From assembly GCA_018671575.1 (NCBI GenBank), contig JABHHM010000077.1, positions 1 through 34,250 on the forward strand: a DNA stretch of 34,250 bases, read 5' to 3'. Both the position numbers and the translations under genes were made by a program. The notes below the pieces were generated by a model. It saw only the letters and a list, made by a program, of their open reading frames with translations, had not been told where the DNA came from and ran no database searches. The DNA is from Methylococcales bacterium (GTDB taxonomy: Bacteria; Pseudomonadota; Gammaproteobacteria; JABHGC01). This document shows, piece by piece, positions 8,826-17,834 of this stretch; within the stretch, counting starts at the first letter, position 1; each line of letters opens with the position of its first letter.

Positions 8826-10153
8826 TGAATAATTCTATCATTTTAATTGTGGGTTTAGGGAAAACTGGATTGTCATGTTTGAAATTTTTAAGCCAATCAA
8901 GTGCTCAAATTTTGATCAATGACAGTAGAAAAAATCCACCAGGAATAGATATTGTCAAAAAAAACTATGCAGATTGTGCATTGGTTTTAGGTCAATGGGA
9001 TAAAAATTATTTTGAGCGGGCAGATGAAATCGTACTAAGCCCTGGCGTATCGTTGCAAGAACCATTGGTTAAAGAGGCTATTGAGAGCGGTAAAAAAGTC
9101 TATGGTGATATTGAATTATTCGTTAATCATGTTGATAAACCTATTGTTGCAATCACTGGTTCTAATGGCAAAAGCACGGTAACAACCATGGTGGGTAAAA
9201 TGGCAGAAAATGCCAATTTAAATGTAAAGGTGGGTGGTAATATTGGTGTTCCAGCACTTGATTTGTTGGGTGATGAAAAAACGGATTTATATGTACTGGA
9301 ATTATCCAGTTTTCAATTAGACACTGTATTGTCATTGAGTGCTGATGTTGCGATTGTGTTGAATGTTAGTCCAGATCATATGGATCGTTACTCAGATATG
9401 CAACATTATACTGAGTCAAAGCAGAAAATTTATCAAAATGCTCGTGTCAAAGTGGTTAATAAAGACGAAATTAGAGTTGGGTTAATGGTTAAGGCTGAAG
9501 AAAATCAGGTTCGTTTTGGAATGAGCGAGCCTGGAGACAATGAATTTGGAATTCGTAAAATAACAGATAAAAGTTATTTGGCTTATGGTAATGAAAATTG
9601 GTTAAATATCAGTCAATTAGGTGTGATTGGCGAACACAATATAGCCAATTCATTGGCTGCTTTATCCATAGGGCAGTCGCTTGGCTTTTCTAAAGAGTCG
9701 ATGTTGCAAACACTTAAAACATTTTCTGGATTGGCTCATCGTACTGAAATGATTAAGTATAAAAATGGAATTAAATGGATTAATGATTCTAAAGCCACAA
9801 ATGTTGGAGCCAGCGTTGCCGCTATTAAGGGGTTACAGCAACCCATTATTTGGATTGCAGGTGGAGAAGCAAAAGAAGATGATTTTTCTGAACTGGTCAA
9901 AGTAGTAAAAAATAAAGTGAAACTGGCTTTATTAATGGGAAAAGATGCAAAATTAATTGCTGATTCGATACAGAAAGAGGTTCCTGTCATGCAGGTGTCA
10001 TCGTTAAAAAAAGCAGTTATTGAGGCAAAAAATAATGCGACTAAAGGAGATGTGGTTTTATTGTCTCCTGCTTGTGCAAGTTTTGATCAATTTAAGAATT
10101 TTGAAGACAGAGGTTGTCAATTTAAATTGGCCGTTGAACAGGTGGCACAATGA
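8825..10153 (+). CDS. murD: MurD, UDP-MurNAc-L-Ala:D-Glu ligase
   Basis: MurD adds D-glutamate to UDP-MurNAc-L-Ala. I start it at ATG 8825, which shares one base with the mraY stop (TAATG) and gives 442 residues beginning [18 protein letters not shown]. The frame stays open 19 codons further upstream, but that part only overlaps mraY and has no MurD character. The N-terminal fold has the GLGKTG loop (about 10-15). The ATP loop GSNGKST is at 112-118. ELSSFQLD, the NVSPDHMDRY region and NDSKATN (near 326) are classical. The stop overlaps ftsW by 4 bases (ATGA). Confidence 0.95.
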   Translation: MNNSIILIVGLGKTGLSCLKFLSQSSAQILINDSRKNPPGIDIVKKNYADCALVLGQWDKNYFERADEIVLSPGVSLQEPLVKEAIESGKKVYGDIELFVNHVDKPIVAITGSNGKSTVTTMVGKMAENANLNVKVGGNIGVPALDLLGDEKTDLYVLELSSFQLDTVLSLSADVAIVLNVSPDHMDRYSDMQHYTESKQKIYQNARVKVVNKDEIRVGLMVKAEENQVRFGMSEPGDNEFGIRKITDKSYLAYGNENWLNISQLGVIGEHNIANSLAALSIGQSLGFSKESMLQTLKTFSGLAHRTEMIKYKNGIKWINDSKATNVGASVAAIKGLQQPIIWIAGGEAKEDDFSELVKVVKNKVKLALLMGKDAKLIADSIQKEVPVMQVSSLKKAVIEAKNNATKGDVVLLSPACASFDQFKNFEDRGCQFKLAVEQVAQ

Positions 10154-11349
10154 CAATTGTCTGGACAGCAGGTAGTCGGCCTCAAAGTAGCGAAGAATCT
10201 AAGTCAAATAATCCAATAAAAATGGATTATTGGTTGATCGGTGCTGTGACTATTTTGGTGGCAATGGGGCTGGTTATGGTTGCCTCTGCATCATTACATA
10301 TTAATGCAAGTAATAGTTGGTATTACTTTAATCGTCAGTTGTTTTTTGTCGTCATTGGCGGTTTGTCTGGTTATGTGGTTTTTCATCTCGAACTGGATTT
10401 TTGGCGACGTAATGGTATTTTTTTATTCTTGTTTGGTTTGGTTTTGTTGGTTGTTGTTCTTATACCTGGTGTGGGAAAAGAAATTAACGGCAGTACCCGT
10501 TGGATTAGTTTGGTGGTTTTTAATATACAACCATCTGAATTGATGAAGTTATTTGTGGTGATTTATGTGGCAGGTTACTTATGTCGTCATGCGCAGGAAG
10601 TTTGTAAATCATGCGTAGGCTTTTTAAGGCCCATTGCACTGATTATTTTGACAGGAATTTTATTGATTTGTGAGCCTGACTTTGGTTCATTCGTGGTGGT
10701 GTTGACCACGGTGTTGTGTATGATGTTTTTGGCTGGAGCACAATTAAAACAATACATTGCATTTATCTTGATCGCAATGATTGCGTTGGCTTTATTGGTA
10801 TACATTGAACCTTATAGATTTGAACGATTGTTGGCGTTTTTAAATCCACAAGAATCTGCAAATAAAGGTGGTTATCAATTATTGCAATCATTGATTGCAT
10901 TGAGTCGAGGTGAATTATTCGGTGTGGGGTTGGGTAATAGTGTGCAGAAATTATTTTATTTGCCAGAAGCTCATACTGATTTTTTACTGGCTGTTATTGG
11001 CGAAGAACTAGGTTTGATCGGTGTTTATACCGTGATTTTATGTTATTTGATTATCCTTTTTAGATCATTTCAAATTGGTTGGAGAGCAGAGTTGCTAGAA
11101 AATCGTTTTTTTGCCTATATTGCCTACGGTTTAGGCATATTGCTGACCATTGAGGCTTTTATAAATATAGGCGTTAATATGGGTGTATTGCCAACGAAAG
11201 GCCTGGCATTGCCGTTCATGAGTTATGGTGGTAGTAGTCTGATTGTTTCTTGTGTGATGATTGCCATTATTTTGCGTATTCATCATGAGGTGATGAGTGT
11301 TAAAAAACCTAAGTCAAAAAGGAGTCGGCGTTGGGCACCTGTATTATGA
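10150..11349 (+). CDS. ftsW: FtsW, septal SEDS glycosyltransferase
   Basis: FtsW is the SEDS-family enzyme that polymerises lipid II into septal glycan strands, in complex with FtsI. The 399 residues contain about ten membrane segments after a short cytoplasmic N-terminus. Family signatures are STRWI (in the first third), PSELMKLF, the stretch LGNSVQKLFYLPEAHTDF followed by AVIGEELG, and the late LPTKGLALPFMSYGGSS. The start overlaps murD by 4 bases. Its last codons overlap the murG start and carry the murG ribosome site. Confidence 0.96.
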   Translation: MTIVWTAGSRPQSSEESKSNNPIKMDYWLIGAVTILVAMGLVMVASASLHINASNSWYYFNRQLFFVVIGGLSGYVVFHLELDFWRRNGIFLFLFGLVLLVVVLIPGVGKEINGSTRWISLVVFNIQPSELMKLFVVIYVAGYLCRHAQEVCKSCVGFLRPIALIILTGILLICEPDFGSFVVVLTTVLCMMFLAGAQLKQYIAFILIAMIALALLVYIEPYRFERLLAFLNPQESANKGGYQLLQSLIALSRGELFGVGLGNSVQKLFYLPEAHTDFLLAVIGEELGLIGVYTVILCYLIILFRSFQIGWRAELLENRFFAYIAYGLGILLTIEAFINIGVNMGVLPTKGLALPFMSYGGSSLIVSCVMIAIILRIHHEVMSVKKPKSKRSRRWAPVL

Positions 11350-12407
11350 TCATGGCTGGTGGCACGGGAGGTCACATTTATCCCGCATTGGCTGTTGCTG
11401 AGTTATTGCAAAAAAAAGGTTGTGAAGTTTTTTGGATGGGAACTCCCAATGGGATGGAATCCACCATTATACCGAAATGTGGCATTGCAATGCATTGTGT
11501 ATCTATCAGCGGATTGAGAGGAAAAGGTATTACAAGTTTGGCGATGGCTCCAATTAAGTTAGTAATTGCTTTGTCTCAAGCAGGATTGATTATACTGAAA
11601 AAAAAACCTGATGTTGTTTTAGGCATGGGAGGGTTTGTTACAGGGCCTGGTGGATTAATGAGTTGGTTTCTAAGGAAACCATTGGTTATTCATGAGCAAA
11701 ATGCCATTGCGGGAATGACGAATCGTTTATTATCTAAAATAGCTAACCGAGTGTTAGAGGCTTTTCCTCGTAGTTTTGGAAAGAATGTTTCATGCCAATT
11801 AACAGGAAATCCAATCAGAGGTAATGTATTGAATGTGAGTGAGCCTGGCATACGATTAAAATCTCATTCGGGAAATTTAAGAATTTTAGTGATTGGTGGA
11901 AGTCTGGGTGCTGTTGCCATTAATCAGGTTTTACCTAAAGCATTGAAACGAATAGATGAAGCGGTTAGGCCAGAGGTTTGGCATCAGGTTGGTAAGAAAA
12001 ATATTGAACAAGCTGAGCATGATTATGGTGAGTTGGCGGTGTCTGCAAAAGTTGTCCCATTCATAGAAAATATGGGTGAAGCTTATGAATGGGCGGACAT
12101 TGTGTTGTGTCGAGCTGGCGCACTAACCATTGCTGAAATCATGAGCGTGGGTATAGCTTCAATATTGGTGCCATATCCCTATGCTGTTGATGATCATCAA
12201 TCTAAAAATGCAAGTTTTTTACTTGAAAAGAAGGCAGCAATATTGTTGCCACAAGATCAATTGGATGAAGTAAAGTTGGCAGATAATTTTATGTATTTTG
12301 AAAATAATCGACAGGAGTTGTTGGAAATGGCGGAATCGGCAAAATCTTGCGGTATTAAAAACTCAGCTGAACAAGTTGCTGATATTTGCATGGGTGTGCT
12401 CCAATGA
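11331..12407 (+). CDS. murG: MurG, lipid II-forming GlcNAc transferase
   Basis: MurG transfers GlcNAc from UDP-GlcNAc to lipid I on the inner face of the membrane. The 358 residues show a GT-B fold: GGTGGH at 10-15, [15 protein letters not shown] and GGSLGA at the start of the second domain, then the donor-site [10 protein letters not shown] and DDHQSKNA. I choose TTG 11331 over ATG 11346 because AAAAAGGAG (11316-11324) sits 6 bases before the TTG. Only the longer form ([15 protein letters not shown]) keeps the first beta strand found in the family. It overlaps ftsW by 19 bases and murC by 4. Confidence 0.95.
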   Translation: MGTCIMIMAGGTGGHIYPALAVAELLQKKGCEVFWMGTPNGMESTIIPKCGIAMHCVSISGLRGKGITSLAMAPIKLVIALSQAGLIILKKKPDVVLGMGGFVTGPGGLMSWFLRKPLVIHEQNAIAGMTNRLLSKIANRVLEAFPRSFGKNVSCQLTGNPIRGNVLNVSEPGIRLKSHSGNLRILVIGGSLGAVAINQVLPKALKRIDEAVRPEVWHQVGKKNIEQAEHDYGELAVSAKVVPFIENMGEAYEWADIVLCRAGALTIAEIMSVGIASILVPYPYAVDDHQSKNASFLLEKKAAILLPQDQLDEVKLADNFMYFENNRQELLEMAESAKSCGIKNSAEQVADICMGVLQ

Positions 12408-13843
12408 GGCAAGATCAGCACATTGTGAAAATTGTTGATAGTATCATGGATAGAAGTCGTAATGTCCATATGATCGGTATTGGCGGTTCTGGTATGGGTG
12501 GAATTGCTGAGGTATTACACAATTTGGAATATAATGTCAGCGGTAGTGATTTGAATGATAATGCGGTTACTGAGCGACTTTCCTCCTTGGGTATCAAAAT
12601 AACCAAAGGTCATTTTAAAGAATCTATAGAAAATTGCGATGTTGTCGTTATATCTAGTGCAGTTAATAATGAAAATCCAGAGGTGATGGCTGCCAGAGAA
12701 CAAAAAATACCCGTTATTCCACGAGCAGAGATGTTGGCAGAGTTGATGCGTTTTCGATATGGTATTGCGGTTGCAGGAACTCATGGAAAAACCACAACAA
12801 CCAGCTTAGTCGCTAGTTTATTGGCAGAAGCAAAATTAGATCCAACTTATGTTATTGGTGGTTTATTAAATAGTTCTGGTAGCCATTCAAAGTTGGGGAC
12901 AGGGCATTATTTGGTCGCAGAGGCAGATGAAAGTGATGCTTCATTTTTATACTTACAACCAATGATGTCGATTGTTACCAATATTGATATGGATCATATG
13001 GGAACATACGGTGGTGATTTTAATAAGCTAAAAGAAACTTTTATTGAATTCATACATCATTTACCTTTTTATGGGTTGGCAGTTTTATGCAATGAGGATG
13101 AAAATATTCGAGCCTTATTACCGCAATTGTCAAAACCGTATATAACCTATGGTCTCGATTCATCTGCTGATATATGGGCGCATGATATTGATCAAAATGG
13201 TGTGGAAACTCATTTTAGTGTTTCCAGAAAAAATAAAAGTAACTGGTTGCGGGTTACGTTGAATATGCCAGGTGTTCATAATGTGTTGAATGCATTATCT
13301 GCCATAGCTATTGCTGCAGAGTTAAATGTATCTGATGAATCGATATTATCGGCACTAAAATACTTTCAAGGTATCGGTCGTCGATTTCAGACTCAAGGTG
13401 ATTGTGAAATTAATTCAAAAAAAGTAATGTTTATTGATGATTATGGGCATCATCCCAGAGAAATCGATGCTACAATATTAGCAGTAAGGGAAGGCTGGCC
13501 AGATAGACGATTGGTTTTGGTTTTTCAGCCACACCGATACAGCCGAACCAGAGACCTTTTTGAAGATTTTGTGAATGTTTTATCAAAAACAGATGTTTTA
13601 TTGTTAACAGAGGTTTTTGCTGCTGGAGAAGATCCCGTAATTACTGCAGATGGTCGTTCTTTAAGTCGGTCTATTCGAAATCGTGCAGAAATAGATCCGA
13701 TTTTTGTAGAATCTTTGGAAAATGTGCCTAAAATATTAGCAGGTGTCATTCAGAATGATGATATTATTTTGACCATGGGTGCTGGAAGTATCGGCTCATT
13801 GTCAATAGATTTGAAAAATAAAATTTTAAAAATAGAAAAATAG
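12404..13843 (+). CDS. murC: MurC, UDP-MurNAc:L-alanine ligase
   Basis: MurC adds the first stem amino acid, L-Ala, to UDP-MurNAc. I start at ATG 12404, which overlaps the murG stop by 4 bases (ATGA) and gives 479 residues; a TTG six codons upstream is unnecessary. The dinucleotide-like loop [14 protein letters not shown] is near 22-35 and the ATP loop GTHGKTT at 125-131. [30 protein letters not shown] and FQPHRYSRT are family marks. The stop codon lies inside an 8-base tandem repeat that fills the gap before murB. Confidence 0.96.
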   Translation: MRQDQHIVKIVDSIMDRSRNVHMIGIGGSGMGGIAEVLHNLEYNVSGSDLNDNAVTERLSSLGIKITKGHFKESIENCDVVVISSAVNNENPEVMAAREQKIPVIPRAEMLAELMRFRYGIAVAGTHGKTTTTSLVASLLAEAKLDPTYVIGGLLNSSGSHSKLGTGHYLVAEADESDASFLYLQPMMSIVTNIDMDHMGTYGGDFNKLKETFIEFIHHLPFYGLAVLCNEDENIRALLPQLSKPYITYGLDSSADIWAHDIDQNGVETHFSVSRKNKSNWLRVTLNMPGVHNVLNALSAIAIAAELNVSDESILSALKYFQGIGRRFQTQGDCEINSKKVMFIDDYGHHPREIDATILAVREGWPDRRLVLVFQPHRYSRTRDLFEDFVNVLSKTDVLLLTEVFAAGEDPVITADGRSLSRSIRNRAEIDPIFVESLENVPKILAGVIQNDDIILTMGAGSIGSLSIDLKNKILKIEK

Positions 13844-13862
13844 AAAAATAGAAAAATAGAAA
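13831..13862. repeat. Tandem repeat (AATAGAAA)x4 across the murC stop
   Basis: Four exact copies of the 8-base unit AATAGAAA run from 13831 to 13862, followed by a decayed copy AATAAAAA. The murC stop TAG (13841-13843) is in the second unit. Copy number can change by slippage, but the second unit always supplies the in-frame stop, so only the murC-murB spacing should vary. Confidence 0.85.
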
Positions 13863-13909
13863 AATAAAAACTAAAAAACTAACGGCTCATAGAAGTCAGT
13901 TATATAAAA

Positions 13910-14806
13910 ATGAAAATTAGTACCAAAGGAGATTTACTGTACAGCGAACCGATGTCTCGTCATACAACTTGGCGTGTGGGCGGTCCTGCCGAATATTATT
14001 ATCAACCTGCTGATTCTGATGATCTGGTCAATTTTTTAACTGACTTGGATTCAACTGTTCCCTTATTTTTGCTGGGATTGGGTAGTAATTTGCTGGTTAG
14101 AGATGGCGGTATTGACGGAGTTGTCATCGCTACAGCTGGTCGATTGAATGATTTTAAGTTGTTGACAGAAAATTTAATTAGAGTTGAAGTCGGTGTGCCA
14201 TGTGCCATTGTTGCAAGAAAAACAGTCAATATGAATTTATCGGGTGCTGAATTTTTGGCTGGAATTCCTGGAACAATGGGTGGTGCTTTAGCGATGAATG
14301 CAGGAGCCTTTGGCGGTGAAACTTGGAGCATTGTTGAATGTGTTGAGACAATAGATCGAAAGGGTCGAATTCGTTGTCGAAATAAGGATGATTTTGAAAT
14401 TGGTTATCGGTTTGTTCATGGTGCCAATGAAGAATGGTTTTTAGCCGCACATTTGAGATTAAGCAAAAATCAATCAGGCCTGGGGAAAGTTGAAATTAAA
14501 GAATTATTAAAAAAACGAAGTCTTTCACAACCCACAAAATGGCCAAGTTGTGGATCAGTTTTTAAAAACCCTGAAAATCATTTTGCTGCAAAATTAATTG
14601 AAGAATCAGGTTTAAAAGGTAAAAAAATTGGGGGTGCCCAAGTTTCTGAAAAACATGCAAATTTTATAATAAATTTAGGTGACGCAAAGGCGTCAGACAT
14701 TGAAGCATTAATGAACGACATAATCGAAACAGTGAATGAAAAATTTAACATTAAATTACAGTCAGAAGTCCATGTCATTGGTAAGTTGTTGGATGACCCT
14801 AAATGA
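13910..14806 (+). CDS. murB: MurB, UDP-N-acetylenolpyruvoylglucosamine reductase
   Basis: MurB is an FAD enzyme that reduces enolpyruvyl-UDP-GlcNAc with NADPH to UDP-MurNAc. At 298 residues it is the short type II form rather than the roughly 340-residue E. coli type I. HTTWRVGGPAEY opens the FAD domain. LGLGSNLLVRDGG, LAGIPGTMGGALAMNAGAFGGE and the catalytic-region CGSVFKNP follow, with GGAQVSEKHANFIIN late in the protein. A 66-base gap with the AATAGAAA repeat separates it from murC, the widest break among the Mur genes. It overlaps ddl by 4 bases. Confidence 0.95.
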   Translation: MKISTKGDLLYSEPMSRHTTWRVGGPAEYYYQPADSDDLVNFLTDLDSTVPLFLLGLGSNLLVRDGGIDGVVIATAGRLNDFKLLTENLIRVEVGVPCAIVARKTVNMNLSGAEFLAGIPGTMGGALAMNAGAFGGETWSIVECVETIDRKGRIRCRNKDDFEIGYRFVHGANEEWFLAAHLRLSKNQSGLGKVEIKELLKKRSLSQPTKWPSCGSVFKNPENHFAAKLIEESGLKGKKIGGAQVSEKHANFIINLGDAKASDIEALMNDIIETVNEKFNIKLQSEVHVIGKLLDDPK

Positions 14807-15726
14807 ACATTAAAAAAAATAAACAATTTGGTAAAGTGGCTGTTTTATTGGGTGGATCATCATCTGAACGAGAAATTTCATTAAAAAGTGGCCAAGCTGT
14901 TTTTAATGCATTAATTAGGCAAGGTGTCGATGCTGTTTCAATCGATGTGGATGATCATATATTGCAGTCTCTGCAAACTGAGCATTATGATTGTGCTTTT
15001 ATTGTGTTGCATGGTGCAGGCGGAGAAGATGGTGTTATTCAAGGTGCATTGGAAACCATCAAGCTACCTTATACTGGAACAGGTGTCATGGGTTCTGCCT
15101 TGGCAATGGATAAAATAAAAACCAAGCAAATTTGGCAAAGTTGTAATTTACCTACTCCATCTTATGTTGTGGTACAGCATAAAGCTGATTTGCTTGATGT
15201 GCCCAAAAAATTAAATTGGCCAGTGATTGTTAAGCCCGTGACAGGTGGTTCAAGCATCGGCATGGCAAAAGTTGAAAGTGAGGTCGAGTTGATGGTTGCC
15301 TGGGAAAATGCCAGGCAATATGATTCGGTAGTTTTGGTTGAGCAGTGGATTGTTGGTAAAGAATACACCATATCAATTTTGGATAATAATGCATTGCCAG
15401 TTATCAAACTGAAAACCCCAAATGAGTTTTATGATTATGAGGCAAAATACGCATCAGAAACAACTCAGTATGAATGTCCTTGTGGCTTAACTGAAGATCA
15501 AGAATTTGCAGTTAAAGCCATTGCGCTTCAGGCATTTAATGTACTGGATTGCAAAGATTGGGGGAGAGTTGATGTGATGGTGGATGATTATAATAAGTTG
15601 TGGCTGTTGGAGGTTAATACCGTTCCAGGAATGACTGATCATAGTTTGGTGCCTATGGCTGCTAAAGCTGATGGTATGGGATTTGATGAGTTGGTGTTGA
15701 AAATATTAGATTTATCTGTGCATTGA
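14803..15726 (+). CDS. ddl: D-alanine-D-alanine ligase
   Basis: Ddl joins two D-alanines using ATP, supplying the dipeptide for MurF. The 307 residues are DdlB size (306 in E. coli). VLLGGSSSEREISLKSG near residues 14-30, LHGAGGEDG, YTGTGVMGSALAMDK, the ATP-grasp stretch PVIVKPVTGGSSIGM, and WLLEVNTVPGMTDHS with the metal-binding Glu and Asn are all present. It starts inside the murB stop (ATGA overlap) and ends 7 bases before ftsQ. Confidence 0.96.
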   Translation: MNIKKNKQFGKVAVLLGGSSSEREISLKSGQAVFNALIRQGVDAVSIDVDDHILQSLQTEHYDCAFIVLHGAGGEDGVIQGALETIKLPYTGTGVMGSALAMDKIKTKQIWQSCNLPTPSYVVVQHKADLLDVPKKLNWPVIVKPVTGGSSIGMAKVESEVELMVAWENARQYDSVVLVEQWIVGKEYTISILDNNALPVIKLKTPNEFYDYEAKYASETTQYECPCGLTEDQEFAVKAIALQAFNVLDCKDWGRVDVMVDDYNKLWLLEVNTVPGMTDHSLVPMAAKADGMGFDELVLKILDLSVH

Positions 15727-15733
15727 AGTAGGT

Positions 15734-16447
15734 ATGAAATTCTTAAGTAAATTTTTAATGTTGATTGGAATATCTGTTGCGGTTATCTACGCTGTTTTTT
15801 CATCAATGGATCCAAAGGCATTTCCTATAAGCCATATTATTATCAATGAAGAGGTTAAAAATGTATCTTCGGCAATGATAGAAGATGCAATTAAAGATGA
15901 ATTGAATGTTGGTTTTTTTAAAATTGAATTGGATCGAGTTAGCCAGAAAATTTTGAGTTTACCGTGGGTAAATCAGGTAAAGGTGAAAAAAATTTGGCCA
16001 TCATCAATAAAAATTACCATTGTGGAGCAGATAGCGGTTGCTCGTTGGAGTGAACAATTTATTATCGATCAAGACGGAAAGTTGTTTTCACCGATTGTTT
16101 TGTCAGATAAGCAATTATTGCCTCTGTTTTTGGGTGGTAAAAAGGATATTAAAAAAATGATTTCAATTTATGGGTTGCTTGATAAGTCAATTGAAAAAAT
16201 GGGTGTATCAATTACCTCTTTGATGTTTAAGAATAATCTTTGGTCACTGGTTTTGAGTAATGATATTAATGTTATCTTGGGTAAAAAAGATATTGCGTTT
16301 CGATTCAAAAGGTTTTCAGAATTATTTAAAAATCAATTAAATAAACAGGAGCGTAAAATCGATCAAATTGATTTGCGCTACTCTAATGGTTTCGCAGTGA
16401 AATGGAAGCAAGCTCAGCAGATGATGTATTTGGAAGGTAATGTTTAA
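15734..16447 (+). CDS. ftsQ: FtsQ, divisome scaffold with POTRA domain
   Basis: FtsQ is a bitopic membrane protein that links early and late division proteins. This one has 237 residues: a short N-terminus, a membrane segment near 4-22, a periplasmic POTRA domain near 32-100 (ISHIIINEEVKNVS to SIKITIVEQ), and the FtsQ beta domain up to the C-terminus. LPWVNQVKVKKIWPSSI is the best conserved stretch. It is somewhat shorter than E. coli FtsQ (276), mostly at the two ends. The stop shares one base with ftsA (TAATG). Confidence 0.93.
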   Translation: MKFLSKFLMLIGISVAVIYAVFSSMDPKAFPISHIIINEEVKNVSSAMIEDAIKDELNVGFFKIELDRVSQKILSLPWVNQVKVKKIWPSSIKITIVEQIAVARWSEQFIIDQDGKLFSPIVLSDKQLLPLFLGGKKDIKKMISIYGLLDKSIEKMGVSITSLMFKNNLWSLVLSNDINVILGKKDIAFRFKRFSELFKNQLNKQERKIDQIDLRYSNGFAVKWKQAQQMMYLEGNV

Positions 16448-17679
16448 TGACTAAGAGACAGGATAGTAAATATATCGTCAGTTTAGATATTGGTACTTCA
16501 AAAGTTGTTGCAACGGTTGCCGAAATTAATGATGAAGGTGAGGTTGAAATTATTGGTATTGGTTCGCATCCTGCTCGTGGTATGAAAAAGGGTGTGGTCG
16601 TTAATATTGATTCTACTGTTCAATCTATTAAACGTGCCGTTGAAGAAGCTGAATTGATGGCTGGTTGTGAAATACAGTCAGTGTATACAGGTATTGCTGG
16701 GAGTCATATTAGAAGTTTAAATTCTCATGGAATAGTTGCGATCAAAGATAAAGAAGTTGGGCCAGACGATGTGTCGAGAGTTATTGATGCGGCAAAAGCA
16801 GTGGCCATTCCTGCGGATCAAAAGATTTTACATATTTTACCCCAAGAATTTTTAATCGATAATCAAGAAGGTATTCGTGAGCCTATTGGAATGTCTGGTG
16901 TTCGTCTTGAGGCAAAAGTTCATATTGTAACAGGTGCAGTCAGTGCGGCTCAAAATATTATTAAATGTGTTGGTTTGTGTAATTTGGATGTTGATGATGT
17001 GATTCTTGAGCAATTGGCATCAAGCTATGCGGTGTTAACAGAAGATGAAAAAGAGTTGGGTGTTTGTCTGGTTGATATTGGTGGTGGAACAACGGATATC
17101 GCTATTTTTACTGAGGGTGCAATAAGGCATACTGCTGTGATTCCCATTGCAGGAGATCAAGTGACCAATGATATAGCGGTAACATTAAGAACGCCAACGC
17201 ATCATGCAGAAAAGATTAAAATAAAATATGGCTGTGCATTAACTCAATTGGCAGGCGATGAAGAATTTATTGAGGTTCCTAGTATTGGGCAGCGTCCTTC
17301 CAGGCGTTTGTCTCGACATACGTTGGTGGAAGTAGTTGAACCACGCTATGAAGAATTGTTTTTATTGATACAGGAAGAGTTAAGGCGTAGTGGTTTTGAG
17401 GAAATAATTGCCGCTGGTGTTGTTTTAACGGGTGGCAGTTCAAAAATGGAAGGCTTGATTGATTTGGCAGAAGAAGTTTTTCACATGCCTGTTCGTTTGG
17501 GTGATCCAAAATATGTTTCGGGATTAACCGATGTCATCAGTAATCCTATCTATGCAACAGCTGTTGGTTTGTTATTGTTTGGTTCGGATCAAGAAGCAAT
17601 GTCGCATGAGCATATTGAAATAAATGGATTTAAAGGTATTTGGGAAAGAATGAAAAGTTGGTTTCACGGGAATTTTTAA
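16447..17679 (+). CDS. ftsA: FtsA, actin-like membrane anchor of FtsZ
   Basis: FtsA is an ATP-binding actin homologue that tethers FtsZ filaments to the membrane and recruits later divisome proteins. The 410 residues start with the phosphate-1 motif VSLDIGTSKVVA (11-22). CLVDIGGGTTDIAIF is the phosphate-2 motif and VLTGGSSKMEGL the adenosine motif. The FtsA-specific 1C subdomain lies between about 85 and 165. The last residues, GIWERMKSWFHGNF, form the amphipathic membrane-targeting helix. It overlaps ftsQ by one base and is followed by a 155-base gap before ftsZ. Confidence 0.97.
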   Translation: MTKRQDSKYIVSLDIGTSKVVATVAEINDEGEVEIIGIGSHPARGMKKGVVVNIDSTVQSIKRAVEEAELMAGCEIQSVYTGIAGSHIRSLNSHGIVAIKDKEVGPDDVSRVIDAAKAVAIPADQKILHILPQEFLIDNQEGIREPIGMSGVRLEAKVHIVTGAVSAAQNIIKCVGLCNLDVDDVILEQLASSYAVLTEDEKELGVCLVDIGGGTTDIAIFTEGAIRHTAVIPIAGDQVTNDIAVTLRTPTHHAEKIKIKYGCALTQLAGDEEFIEVPSIGQRPSRRLSRHTLVEVVEPRYEELFLLIQEELRRSGFEEIIAAGVVLTGGSSKMEGLIDLAEEVFHMPVRLGDPKYVSGLTDVISNPIYATAVGLLLFGSDQEAMSHEHIEINGFKGIWERMKSWFHGNF

Positions 17680-17683
17680 CCTA

Positions 17684-17703
17684 AATCAAATGATCATTTG
17701 ATT
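17684..17703. promoter_or_regulatory. Perfect 20-bp palindrome in the ftsA-ftsZ gap
   Basis: AATCAAATGATCATTTGATT reads the same on both strands. It starts 5 bases after the ftsA stop and about 130 bases before ftsZ. There is no T-tract, so it is not a standard terminator; a dimeric-regulator site or an RNA hairpin are both possible. AATCTC and GAGATT make a second small hairpin near 17735-17755. I see no convincing -35/-10 pair in the gap. Confidence 0.5.
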
Positions 17704-17834
17704 GTTCGGTTTGGGTTTAAGTTTAGGGAGAATCTCAAAAGGGAGAGATTTAATCTTCACGGATGTTAATAAATAATAATAACAATAATAATTTTAAAAT
17801 TTTAATAAAATAGTAATCACAGAGGAGTTTTATT

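Noticed and set aside
13843-13909. Phase variation of murC through the 8-base repeat
   Set aside because: The second unit always supplies the in-frame stop, so unit number cannot change the MurC reading frame.
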